A DNA stretch of 64,000 nt from Oleiphilus messinensis (GTDB lineage: Bacteria; Pseudomonadota; Gammaproteobacteria; Pseudomonadales; Oleiphilaceae): assembly GCF_002162375.1 (NCBI RefSeq), contig NZ_CP021425.1, forward strand, positions 434,001-498,000, written 5' to 3'. The translations under genes and the position numbers were made by a program. A model generated the notes under the pieces. That model saw only the letters and a program-made list of their open reading frames with translations, was not told the DNA's origin and ran no database searches. Of the stretch, positions 18,419 through 26,861 are shown in pieces; the first letter of the stretch is position 1, and every line of letters begins with the position of its first letter.

Positions 18419-18687
18419 CAATTTTCCAATTCGAACCGCACACTCAGTGGTATCAGTGTACGTTCCATCTAATTCCAGGTGGTTTGTCAGCGTTTTTTGT
18501 TACTCGGTACTGAGTATTTAAGACAGTTTTTGGTTTTTAGGCAAATGTGCCATTTTGTTAGCTCTGTGAGGACATGGGTGGGTTACGAGTGGTTTAATTG
18601 TCCTGGTTACATGGCCAGGGTAGCCGAAAGTCGCACTGTTTTGCCGACAGAACTTCGCTAAAATTGCCAGGTATTCGGGATGTATAG

Positions 18688-19620
18688 ATGTGTCCTGTTG
18701 AGCGGGTAGTTATGAGGTCGTGTATGGTCGTTCGGGAATCTGTCATGGATGAAACCCCACGCTTGTTTTCAGCTAAAACGGCAGAAACGCTGTTTGCACA
18801 GTGTTCCATTTTGACGCGTGTAAACTGGTCGGCCATTACTGTGTTGTTCATGTTTGCGGTTTACGAGTACACCGTAGAATTAACGGAATTACACTGGTCA
18901 TTCAAAATACTGCTTGCCTTCATAATCTTGTTACCTGCTTTTGCCTGTTACGTGTCCAACCTCTCTTTCAGCAGTACTCAAACGAACCCGTACTGGCAAA
19001 TTGCGCAAACGGTTTGCCTGGGGACTTGTGTGGTTTGGAGTGTGTTCCTGCTCACCAAGTCCGGCGCAGTAAGTTGGCCAGAGGTTGTAGTGGCCGTGCT
19101 GGTTGTCGTGTTAATGTGGGCCAACTTTGTTTGTGTGGGCCAATTGGGACGGTATCAGAATATTGCTGCGCAGCAGCGTACCATTCAAAAACGGCTTTTA
19201 CGCGCCTATGGCATCGGGCCACTGGAAAATTATTATGGCCGGCAATGGTGTCAATCTTTTGAAGCCCGTAATGGTATGGGCTATATCGAAAACACCTTAA
19301 CGGCTGCAATCAGTGTACAGTATCTTGACCTTGTTCTGGCGAGCGAAGCGTTAGCCGCGATGGAAACCCTGAAGCGACTTGGTTCTGCTGACTCAATTGA
19401 GAAAAGCGGTTTCGTGGTATTTGATTCCTGGATTCATCAGCAAGGTCGTACGGTACTGTCGCAAAAATACTTGCACCTGTGTAATTCAGTGACGAATCGA
19501 ATTCTCGGAGATGCCTCTGAGCTTCGCGAGTTGTGGTATCAATTACCCGAATTCGAACGTTGGCACCGGTCTGTACTGGAGTTACGTTTAGCGCTGAAGA
19601 CCGAAAATACTCCACTTTAG
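18688..19620 (+). CDS. hypothetical four-helix membrane protein
   Basis: The product has up to 310 residues. Four hydrophobic segments follow a soluble N-terminus (VNWSAITVLFMFAVYEY, FKILLAFIILLPAFACYV, IAQTVCLGTCVVWSVFLL, VVVAVLVVVLMWANFVCVG). A C-terminal soluble half of about 150 residues, rich in aromatic and charged residues, comes after. I do not recognise the family. The start is uncertain: ATG 18724 has GAGG at a fair distance and ATG 18745 gives a shorter protein starting MDETPR. The rlmG gene follows after about 75 bases on the same strand, so the two might be co-transcribed. Confidence 0.6.
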   Translation: MCPVERVVMRSCMVVRESVMDETPRLFSAKTAETLFAQCSILTRVNWSAITVLFMFAVYEYTVELTELHWSFKILLAFIILLPAFACYVSNLSFSSTQTNPYWQIAQTVCLGTCVVWSVFLLTKSGAVSWPEVVVAVLVVVLMWANFVCVGQLGRYQNIAAQQRTIQKRLLRAYGIGPLENYYGRQWCQSFEARNGMGYIENTLTAAISVQYLDLVLASEALAAMETLKRLGSADSIEKSGFVVFDSWIHQQGRTVLSQKYLHLCNSVTNRILGDASELRELWYQLPEFERWHRSVLELRLALKTENTPL

Positions 19621-19696
19621 CCAGAATTTAGCCTCCCGGTGAGGAAACCGCTACAATAGGCATCTTTTGTGCTGTTTGCGGAGAATGCCTCACACC

Positions 19697-20836
19697 ATGA
19701 GTGATACGCTATTCAAGACTGAGTTCGGGCAATTCGATTTGCGCCCGTCTAACTTTCACCCCAAATCACCGTTGCGTGCCTGGAATGCTGCGGATGAATT
19801 GTTGCTGAATCACCTTAAACAACATTGCCCGGTCGAATTTCCCCGGATTCTTGTGGTGAATGATGCTTGTGGTGCGCTTGCAGTTTCTTTGCATCATTAT
19901 GAGCCGGAAAGTTGGGGGGATTACTATACTGGCACGCAATCGCTTCAGCTTAATTTGCAACGGAATCAGATTGAATCGGACAGGGTGGACGTTTTGTCCA
20001 GCATAGATTCACTCTCCGGTACTTATGATGTTGTTCTCCTGCAACTGCCGAAAACACTGTCTCTACTGGCATTCCAACTCGCTCATCTGCGCCAGCATGT
20101 CCGTTCTGACACCTTGATTGTGGCAGGGGGGATGGTCAAACACATGACCCCTTCCATGAGTGAACTGTTTGAGCAGTATATTGGCCCGGTGCAGGCATCG
20201 CTTGCGGAAAAAAAAGCCCGTTTGCTCTTTTGCCAGCTGGATGAAACTCTGGAACCGGAGTTTCCTGAGGCGACGGTATACGGTGTTCCTGATTCGCCTT
20301 TGCAATTGGTTTCTCATGCCAATGTGTTTTCACAACAGAAGCTGGATATTGGTACCCGGTTTTTGCTGGAGCATTTCCCTGATACTGCGAAGGCCAGCCG
20401 TATTGTTGATTTGGGGTGTGGAAACGGTGCTCTGGGTCTCTTTGCTGGCTGGAGGAATCCTGCTGCCGAACTTTATTTTATTGACGATTCCTTTCTGGCG
20501 GTACACAGTGCGGAAGTCTCGTTTCTGAATAATCCGTTGCAAAATGCGGCCCATTTTATGCCGGGGGATGCATTGGATGGATTTGGTGATGAGGTTGACC
20601 TTATTTTATGCAACCCCCCGTTTCATGAAGGGAATAAAGTGCATACTCAGATCGCGCTAAAAATGTTTTCCGGGGCCAGCCGGTGTTTGCGTAATGACGG
20701 GCAGTTTTGGGTCGTAGGAAATCGACATCTGGGCTATCACCTTTCCCTCAAACGCTATTTTAGACATATCGATGTTGCAGCGGGTAACAGCAAGTTTGTT
20801 GTGTGGGCTTGTCGAGAACCATTACGTGATCGTTGA
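19697..20836 (+). CDS. rlmG: 23S rRNA (guanine-N2) methyltransferase RlmG
   Basis: This 379-residue protein has the two-domain layout of the RsmC/RlmG family. A degenerate N-terminal methyltransferase-like domain holds PLRAWNAADELLL, LVVNDACGALA and QLPKTLSLLAFQL. An active C-terminal domain has the SAM motif VDLGCGNGALGL at about residue 240 and the catalytic-site motif CNPPFHEG at about 310. The pattern follows E. coli RlmG (G1835 in 23S rRNA) closely, including AWEAADEYLL- and HANVFSRTGLDIG-like stretches. ATG 19697 gives the usual N-terminus; ATG 19685 is also possible because GGAG precedes both. It is a housekeeping gene. Confidence 0.92.
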   Translation: MSDTLFKTEFGQFDLRPSNFHPKSPLRAWNAADELLLNHLKQHCPVEFPRILVVNDACGALAVSLHHYEPESWGDYYTGTQSLQLNLQRNQIESDRVDVLSSIDSLSGTYDVVLLQLPKTLSLLAFQLAHLRQHVRSDTLIVAGGMVKHMTPSMSELFEQYIGPVQASLAEKKARLLFCQLDETLEPEFPEATVYGVPDSPLQLVSHANVFSQQKLDIGTRFLLEHFPDTAKASRIVDLGCGNGALGLFAGWRNPAAELYFIDDSFLAVHSAEVSFLNNPLQNAAHFMPGDALDGFGDEVDLILCNPPFHEGNKVHTQIALKMFSGASRCLRNDGQFWVVGNRHLGYHLSLKRYFRHIDVAAGNSKFVVWACREPLRDR

Positions 20837-21010
20837 GTCGTGATTACGATTTAAAGGCTTCATTTGTAAGCCGCATGTTAAAGCCATGTCATATTGGTCT
20901 AAACTTTGTATGAGATCCTGTGTTTCAGTCACATGCCAGTGCGTCTTGTGAGCTACTGAAACAAGTTTGGTTTGCGAATTTAGAGTGTTAATGGATAAGG
21001 GGGACTTCGG

Positions 21011-21829
21011 TTGATCGGTTTGCGTTATGTTATCAAGGGATTTCTGATGCTCGCTTTCCTGCTCGTAAGCGCATGTTCGAGTCATCTGGTGCACATTAAA
21101 TCAGATCCGCCTGGTGCTGCAGTTAATGATTTGCAGTTGGGGGATTTGGGGGTGACCGACCTGACGGTTCAGGTGGGGCGGGATGCACCGACCAAGCGCG
21201 AGTCATTGAATTTAACCTTGACCAAGGCCGGTTATCAGACTGAAAAAGTGGATTTGTTGAATGTGAAAAAAGACCAGACGATCATGGTCACGTTGCATTC
21301 CGTTCCCACGACGGTGCTGGTTGAAACCAATCCGCCCAGTGCGCAAATGGAAATGTACGATAGTCTTGGTGATCCTGTAGAGCTCACGAATCCTTCTAAA
21401 ATTGCATCCCAAACCACCTTTGCCAATCGCCGCCATATTGTTTCTGATGACATTCGCTTTATCGACCTGGTATTAAAACAGGAAGGGTTTAAAACCCTGC
21501 GTAAACAGATCGAAATAGAACCCAATAAAGAGAATCGCTTTTTCTTTCAATTGGAAGAAATTGTGGGTACTTTACGCTTGAATACCTGGCCCGAGGGGGC
21601 GGCGGTTTACGAGCGATCCCTCGGATTTTTGGGGCGAACGCCTCTGGAACTGGAATTGAAATGGGATGACCTGACCAGGCTCTCACAAAAACTGGATTTG
21701 ATGGATACCTCGGACGTAAACCTGCAATTGAAAATTAAAAAGACAGGTTACCGTACCCAGGAGTCGGTGGAGAAGTTTCAACTTTATTTGCCTAACCCGC
21801 CGATATTCATCGATTTGCCGGCGGAATAG
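21011..21829 (+). CDS. PEGA-domain lipoprotein
   Basis: The protein is 272 residues, with a signal peptide ending in the lipobox VSAC at about residue 22. The mature part has repeated PEGA-like beta modules: HIKSDPPGAAV with TKAGYQT, TTVLVETNPPSAQM with KQEGFKT, and LRLNTWPEGAAVYE with KKTGYRT. PEGA domains are beta-sandwich modules found in surface and envelope proteins. The start is TTG 21011, supported by AAGGGGG eight bases upstream. The next gene codes for a longer lipoprotein of the same design; the pair probably forms a unit with a role in the envelope. The stop lies in a GCCGGC...GCCGGC hairpin (21817-21834). Confidence 0.8.
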   Translation: MIGLRYVIKGFLMLAFLLVSACSSHLVHIKSDPPGAAVNDLQLGDLGVTDLTVQVGRDAPTKRESLNLTLTKAGYQTEKVDLLNVKKDQTIMVTLHSVPTTVLVETNPPSAQMEMYDSLGDPVELTNPSKIASQTTFANRRHIVSDDIRFIDLVLKQEGFKTLRKQIEIEPNKENRFFFQLEEIVGTLRLNTWPEGAAVYERSLGFLGRTPLELELKWDDLTRLSQKLDLMDTSDVNLQLKIKKTGYRTQESVEKFQLYLPNPPIFIDLPAE

Positions 21830-21934
21830 CCGGCAGGTTCCTCGTCGATAAACACCACGAAAAAGAGTGTGTGCGGGGATTGTTTAATGGGATAAAAACA
21901 ATTTATTGCTTAGCGAGGCGCGAGGTATTACTCC

Positions 21935-23254
21935 ATGGGAAAACGACTCACGAATCTATGTGTTTGGCTCTGCCTGTCATTATTTTTGTACGGTTGTTCG
22001 AGCACGCAGATTGCCATCAAAACCAAGCCACCGGGTGCTGAAGTCCGTTTAATTAATAATCAGGGACAGTTGAAAGCAAAAGTCGTATCGGATGTTAGCT
22101 ACAAGATCGAAAACTCGAATGATTACTTCACCCAAGACGGGGTGGAAACCACCTGGGTGCATGCGTTAGCCACGAAAGAAGGCTACCGTCCGGGGGTGAA
22201 AACCTTGGCGGGGATCCGTAATGGTGAAAAAAATGATGGTTTAGCCATTATCGCGTTGGATAAGCTGGATTCCACCATTGCCTTTGAGACCTCGCCTCCC
22301 GGGGCAAAAATCACATTTTACCAGAACAAGGATGAGGCCCGTACGGATTGGAATTCCAATAAAGCGCTACCGTTACTGAGTAAAGAATATGTTCCTCTTG
22401 CTCGAAATAATGCCAATCTGCCGCCGAATATCAGTCGAACCATCGAGTTGGTGGAAGATCACCTCAAAGACGTGGACTACACCGCAGACCCGGTGCATCG
22501 AAAATTTATTAATACGCCTTTTCATCAGCAATACACTGCCGACACGGTAAATCAGGAATTTGCCAATATTGGTGCGGTCAAAGTCGAAAAGGAAGGCTAT
22601 CTCCCGGTGATCAAAGAGATTTCGATCAAGGGCGGGGAGTCGAATGTTTTTGCATTCCAGTTACAGCCCTGGACAACCAGTCTCAAGGTCATCAGTGAGC
22701 CGGAAGGGGTCGAGATAGAAGATATTGCCCGGGGGACGGCATTTGGTTACATGGGGGAGACCCCGTTGATTCGAAAATTTACGTATGATGAAACCGCTGA
22801 ACGTAAATCGACATTCTGGCCACGGCAGAAAATCATGTTGATGCTTCGAGCGACCAAGGCGGGTTATGAAGACGAACATGTGCAAGTGGAAATACCATTT
22901 GGTGAGGAAATTCCCATCAAAGTGTCCTTGAAGCGGCAGTCATCAGAAATCACTTTTCAATCGGATCCTGCCGGTGCACATGTCTATGTCAAGCGTATCG
23001 CCAGTCGGCAAGTTTATGATCAGAGCAGTGGGAAGTTGAAAGATGTTCCGCTAGTGCACTGGAAACACCTGGGCTCGACTCCATTTACGTATTACATGGA
23101 TCCTGCTGACCCATTACTGCATGGTGATGTTCTGAAATTCGAACGAAGCGGTTTCAAAGTGGATCAGGCAGAAACTTATAAAGCGGGTGTCGTGAACTAC
23201 CACCGCGTGTTAGTGCCTTTGGGTGATGTGATCCACAATCAGGCTCTGGAGTAG
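21935..23254 (+). CDS. PEGA-domain lipoprotein, larger paralogue
   Basis: This 439-residue protein has a signal peptide and a lipobox LYGC at about residue 21. PEGA-like modules recur: AIKTKPPGAEVRL, IAFETSPPGAKITF, LKVISEPEGVEIE and ITFQSDPAGAHVYV. Each is followed by a GY/GF segment (KEGYRPG, KEGYLPV, KAGYEDE, RSGFKVD). GAGG lies nine bases before ATG 21935. It sits 105 bases behind the shorter PEGA lipoprotein gene. A stem of seven pairs (TCTGGAG/CTCCAGA) overlaps its 3' end and may end transcription. Function unknown; an outer-membrane or periplasmic structural role is likely. Confidence 0.8.
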   Translation: MGKRLTNLCVWLCLSLFLYGCSSTQIAIKTKPPGAEVRLINNQGQLKAKVVSDVSYKIENSNDYFTQDGVETTWVHALATKEGYRPGVKTLAGIRNGEKNDGLAIIALDKLDSTIAFETSPPGAKITFYQNKDEARTDWNSNKALPLLSKEYVPLARNNANLPPNISRTIELVEDHLKDVDYTADPVHRKFINTPFHQQYTADTVNQEFANIGAVKVEKEGYLPVIKEISIKGGESNVFAFQLQPWTTSLKVISEPEGVEIEDIARGTAFGYMGETPLIRKFTYDETAERKSTFWPRQKIMLMLRATKAGYEDEHVQVEIPFGEEIPIKVSLKRQSSEITFQSDPAGAHVYVKRIASRQVYDQSSGKLKDVPLVHWKHLGSTPFTYYMDPADPLLHGDVLKFERSGFKVDQAETYKAGVVNYHRVLVPLGDVIHNQALE

Positions 23255-23263
23255 TGCTCCAGA
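23245..23263. terminator. hairpin between converging genes
   Basis: The perfect seven-base stem TCTGGAG/CTCCAGA with a five-base loop covers the stop of the PEGA gene and lies eight bases from the stop of the opposing gene. No T run is present on either side. Confidence 0.4.
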
Positions 23264-23270
23264 ACCTGAA

Positions 23271-23762
23271 TCAATCCGCTTGGGCAAGGTGCCAGGATGG
23301 TGCATTCTCTGGCAGGCGCAGGGACAGGTCAAAACTGGCGGGTTGCCCTTCCATGCCGCCCTTGCCGTTGGCACGAAGCCAGTATCGACCGGGTTTGGAA
23401 AGTTGAATATAAGTCGACAACGCATGCAGCTCGCTGAGTTGTAATTCCCGGTTGTTGATATAGACACCTGTCTGGCCCCGGGAGGCGTCGGTTGGCAGTT
23501 TCGCTTGAATTGGCAACCCTGGCCAGATTTGCCCTTGAACTGGGCCACCATCATAACCCCAAAGACCGGTATGACTGTCGTACCAGTAGTGTCCGTCATG
23601 AAGATAGACGCCTTTGGAGAGTAACAACTGCATCATGTTATCCGTTACCGGGGCCCGATTGATCTGAATATCGGCTTGTGCTGACTGGCTGGATGTAAGT
23701 GATATCAGGCTGGCCAATAGCAGTGTGGTAAAGAATGTAAAACCACGAATTTGGAGTGTCAT
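23271..23762 (-). CDS. exported protein of unknown function
   Basis: This 163-residue protein has a clear signal peptide (FTFFTTLLLASLISLTSS, cleavage near QAD at about residue 31). The mature part carries short aromatic and glycine patches (GHYWYDSHTGLWGYDGGP, GRYWLRANGKGGMEG) around a VYINNREL strand. I recognise the style from uncharacterised secreted proteins of proteobacteria but know no function. AGGAAA lies close before ATG 23762. It lies downstream of, and on the same strand as, the second 7TMR-DISM cyclase. Confidence 0.7.
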   Translation of the reverse strand: MTLQIRGFTFFTTLLLASLISLTSSQSAQADIQINRAPVTDNMMQLLLSKGVYLHDGHYWYDSHTGLWGYDGGPVQGQIWPGLPIQAKLPTDASRGQTGVYINNRELQLSELHALSTYIQLSKPGRYWLRANGKGGMEGQPASFDLSLRLPENAPSWHLAQAD

Positions 23763-23828
23763 TTTCCTAACCTTGGTAATAAAAATGAATTGTCTGATAT
23801 AAGGTGCGCTTTTCCGCAGTGTTGTGCC

Positions 23829-25703
23829 TCAAATATTTCGGAATGAATTCAGCACAGTGCAATTCCGACCTTCACTTTTTGCCTCGTAGAGTGCAATGTC
23901 CGCTTTTTCGAGCAGTTGTGCCGGGCCGTTGTAACTGCCGCTTTTGGGATCTGAACAGGCCACCCCCAGGCTTGCTGTCACGTGTAGTTTCTCATCTGCA
24001 GTTTGCATTTCTGTGGCGGCGATATGCTTGCGGATCTTTTCGGCAACAATATGCGCGCCCGACAGGGGCGTCTGCGGCAAAATGATCACCAACTCTTCGC
24101 CACCGTAGCGACAGGCTTCGTCCGGTGGGCGACGTATATTGTTAATAATGATCTGGCTCACTTGTTTTAGTACCTTGTCCCCGAAAGGGTGACCGTATTG
24201 GTCATTAATGCGTTTGAAATGATCCAGATCCAGCAAAATCACACTTAGCGGTGTTTTATCCCGGCGTGAGCGGGACAGCTCTATGGCCAGAATTTCATCC
24301 ATACGGCGACGGTTTTTCAGGCCCGTGAGTGGGTCTGTAGCGCTGATTTCAATTAACTCATTATTCAGTTGCTGTACTTTGTGCAGCGCCTGAGTCAATT
24401 CTTGTGTGCGCTGTTGCACAGTACTCTCAAGCTGAGCCGAATGCTTCTGTTGTTCGGCCAGAAGCTGTTCATTGGCAACGAGAGCATCATGCTCTGCATC
24501 CAGTCGCTGTCGGTTTGCGTCTTGCAGGCGCTCGGCCAGGGCGTAGGATAATAACATGATTTCGATTGCGGAGCCGATCTGGGCGGCAGACTCGGTGAAA
24601 AAGTTCCTGGGTATCCAGCCAAACTTATTGAGCGCCAGGCAGACCACGCCAAACAGAAATACGGTCCAGGCAATCGAGAAGAGTGCGGCATAGCGCTGTC
24701 TGCTCGTCAACCACACATGATAACTGCTATACAGAGCAGAGCTGCAGGCGACGATGACCATAAGCGCAACTAACTTGATCAGGGTGTTATAGCTCAAAAA
24801 CAATGCAGCCAGGAAACAGAAAAAATTGAAATTGATCAGAACCAGGAAATAGAGGTGAATTCGGGGGTAAAAAAGCCTCAGTTTGAGCGCATAAGAAATA
24901 AACAGGCAGCCAAAAACGACAATAATAGGCGTTAATACCGCGATACTCGATTGATTCCACTGTGGACTATCCGGCCAGAAAAACTGATAGGCAAACCCCG
25001 TCAACGCCATCTGGGTGATGGCAAATGCGGCGATATAGATGACATACAGCAGGTAGGTTCTATCCCCCAGGCGGAGATAAAGAAATAGGTTGTACAGCGC
25101 CATTACGAGCACGATGCCGTAATAAACACCGTGGCCAAATATTGAATATTGATCGTGACTGTAGAATGTAGACTTCGCCCACAGTTGCATGGGGATCTGT
25201 ATAGAGCTCGTGGAACGAATGCGCAAATAAATATCGAACGTTGTACTGCCGGTCAGCGTGAGTGGAAACAGCAGTTTTCTGTGTTCAACGAGTCTGTCTT
25301 TGAAAGGCAGGTTATCGCCATTCTCCATTGTGACTGCGGTTGATTGAGCAGGGTGGGAGAATTGATATAAAGTCACTTCATCCAGCAGGGCATAACTGAC
25401 ATCCAGAAAAACGTCCTGAGTGGTTTCCGCATTGTTGGTGATCGTAAACCGAACCCAGTAAGTTGCATCGGAAAAGCCGAAAGACGGGGTGCGAAGCTGA
25501 GTACGTTGCCACTCCAGAGTTTGATTATGGCGTATTTCATCGATCGTAAGTTGATTGCTTTGATCAACGATATATTGGATTTGAGAACCGATTTCGAGTG
25601 TTTCGGTATTTTCCTGCCATTGCAGCACAGCCTCTGCAAAACCCGCACGAAAAAGGGCAAGTAGCAGCAGAAAATGCAGATTTAACGGAAGATACCTACG
25701 CAA
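23829..25703 (-). CDS. membrane diguanylate cyclase with 7TMR-DISM sensor, second copy
   Basis: The 624-residue protein has a signal peptide (1-23) and a 7TMR-DISMED2 domain (about 35-175: SFGFSDATYWVRF, DNLPFKDRLVEHRKLLFPL). A seven-helix domain (about 185-385) starts GVYYGIVLVMALYNLFLYL. A coiled coil (about 390-450) and a GGDEF domain (about 455-620) with DPLTGLKNRRRM, LLDLDHFKRINDQYGHPFGD and RYGGEEL complete it. The Leu in place of Phe in the loop is tolerated in this family. It starts with TTG 25703, which has AAGGAG exactly eight bases upstream; no ATG fits. It is a paralogue of the protein at 16502-18418 with the same design but low apparent identity. Confidence 0.92.
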   Translation of the reverse strand: MRRYLPLNLHFLLLLALFRAGFAEAVLQWQENTETLEIGSQIQYIVDQSNQLTIDEIRHNQTLEWQRTQLRTPSFGFSDATYWVRFTITNNAETTQDVFLDVSYALLDEVTLYQFSHPAQSTAVTMENGDNLPFKDRLVEHRKLLFPLTLTGSTTFDIYLRIRSTSSIQIPMQLWAKSTFYSHDQYSIFGHGVYYGIVLVMALYNLFLYLRLGDRTYLLYVIYIAAFAITQMALTGFAYQFFWPDSPQWNQSSIAVLTPIIVVFGCLFISYALKLRLFYPRIHLYFLVLINFNFFCFLAALFLSYNTLIKLVALMVIVACSSALYSSYHVWLTSRQRYAALFSIAWTVFLFGVVCLALNKFGWIPRNFFTESAAQIGSAIEIMLLSYALAERLQDANRQRLDAEHDALVANEQLLAEQQKHSAQLESTVQQRTQELTQALHKVQQLNNELIEISATDPLTGLKNRRRMDEILAIELSRSRRDKTPLSVILLDLDHFKRINDQYGHPFGDKVLKQVSQIIINNIRRPPDEACRYGGEELVIILPQTPLSGAHIVAEKIRKHIAATEMQTADEKLHVTASLGVACSDPKSGSYNGPAQLLEKADIALYEAKSEGRNCTVLNSFRNI

Positions 25704-25887
25704 AAAAATGGCTCCTTTTAAATTTAAAGGCCTGGGCTGTTACAATAGACCCTGACTTTGCCAGGCGGATAAATGAAAGTGTAGACTAGGGTCTGTTGAT
25801 TTTTCATGGTTGGTCTCGGTCTGCGTAACTTTTCCCAGTCAGGTATTTTATGTCCAGTCAGGTACGGCGAGTTCAGTGTAAACCAAT

Positions 25888-26664
25888 ATGACGATTGCCG
25901 GACGCGAAATCTATCGGATTTATGATCCCCTCGGCCCGATTCAGGTCTTTGACGACGGAAGCCGCAGAGTGCTTGCGTTTGGCGACAATGATGAGCAAAG
26001 TTGTCTCTCCCTCGAGCACCCCTATCTACTGCAACACACTTATACTCGGGCAATGGTTTTGTCTCTATTATTTGTCGAGCCGTCACGAATACTGATTCTG
26101 GGTCTTGGTGGCGGCTGTTTGCCGGCATTTTTGCATCATCATTTGCTAAACAGTCATGTTCAGGTTGTCGAATTACGGCAGGCCGTTATCGACGTGGCCT
26201 ACCGGTTTTTTGCCTTGCCAAGGGATTCGCGTTTAGAGGTTGTGCAGAGCGATGTTCGTCGATTTTTCAAGCAAACGGTTACAGGTCCTGTAGATTTGAT
26301 CATGAGCGATCTGTTTTTGAGTGGCGGTATCGATCGTCACCAGTTCGATACCGGTTATTTGGAGCAGTGCTATCACCGTCTTTCTGATCAAGGCTGGCTG
26401 GTCTTGAATTGCTGGTTGGAGCATCGGCGTGAACAAACTTCGTTGCGCTATTTGTGTGAGCTGTTTCCTGATGTTCGCGTTTGCTCAACAGAGAGTGGCA
26501 ACTGGATTATATTCGCTGGCAAGCAGCCCTGTGCGGAGGATAAAAAGACACTCGAGAAGCGGGTACGAAAGCTGTCTTCCCGGTTTGGGTGGTCGCTTAT
26601 GCCACAGTTTAAGCAGCTCCAGTTATACCGGGAGCGATTTAGTTGGTCTTCAATTCTGTCTTAA
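25888..26664 (+). CDS. spermidine-synthase-like methyltransferase-fold protein
   Basis: This 258-residue protein has the Rossmann core of the polyamine aminopropyltransferase family: ILILGLGGGCLPAF at about residue 70, the acidic VVELRQAVIDVAYRFF, and MSDLFLSGG where the catalytic Asp region lies. The usual DGxxQ-type N-terminal part is reduced to IYDPLGPIQVFDDGSRRVLAFG. Such shortened homologues are common in gammaproteobacteria and are not proven spermidine synthases. No speD lies nearby. There is no clear ribosome-binding site at ATG 25888. A KamA-type gene follows about 200 bases later on the same strand. Confidence 0.75.
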   Translation: MTIAGREIYRIYDPLGPIQVFDDGSRRVLAFGDNDEQSCLSLEHPYLLQHTYTRAMVLSLLFVEPSRILILGLGGGCLPAFLHHHLLNSHVQVVELRQAVIDVAYRFFALPRDSRLEVVQSDVRRFFKQTVTGPVDLIMSDLFLSGGIDRHQFDTGYLEQCYHRLSDQGWLVLNCWLEHRREQTSLRYLCELFPDVRVCSTESGNWIIFAGKQPCAEDKKTLEKRVRKLSSRFGWSLMPQFKQLQLYRERFSWSSILS

Positions 26665-26861
26665 ATTCGATAGACCTGTATGGAAAATATGCTTTATTTT
26701 CGCCTCTCATTCGTAAATTCACCTGATCTTTTGTACAATACCTCGCCTTTCGATTACTAATACCGAGCGTCTTCACAATTCAGTGCATTTGATCGCTGAT
26801 ATCTGCATTAATTTCTAATAGTTTGAAGGCTAAATACATTCATATCATTCTCAGGAATATT

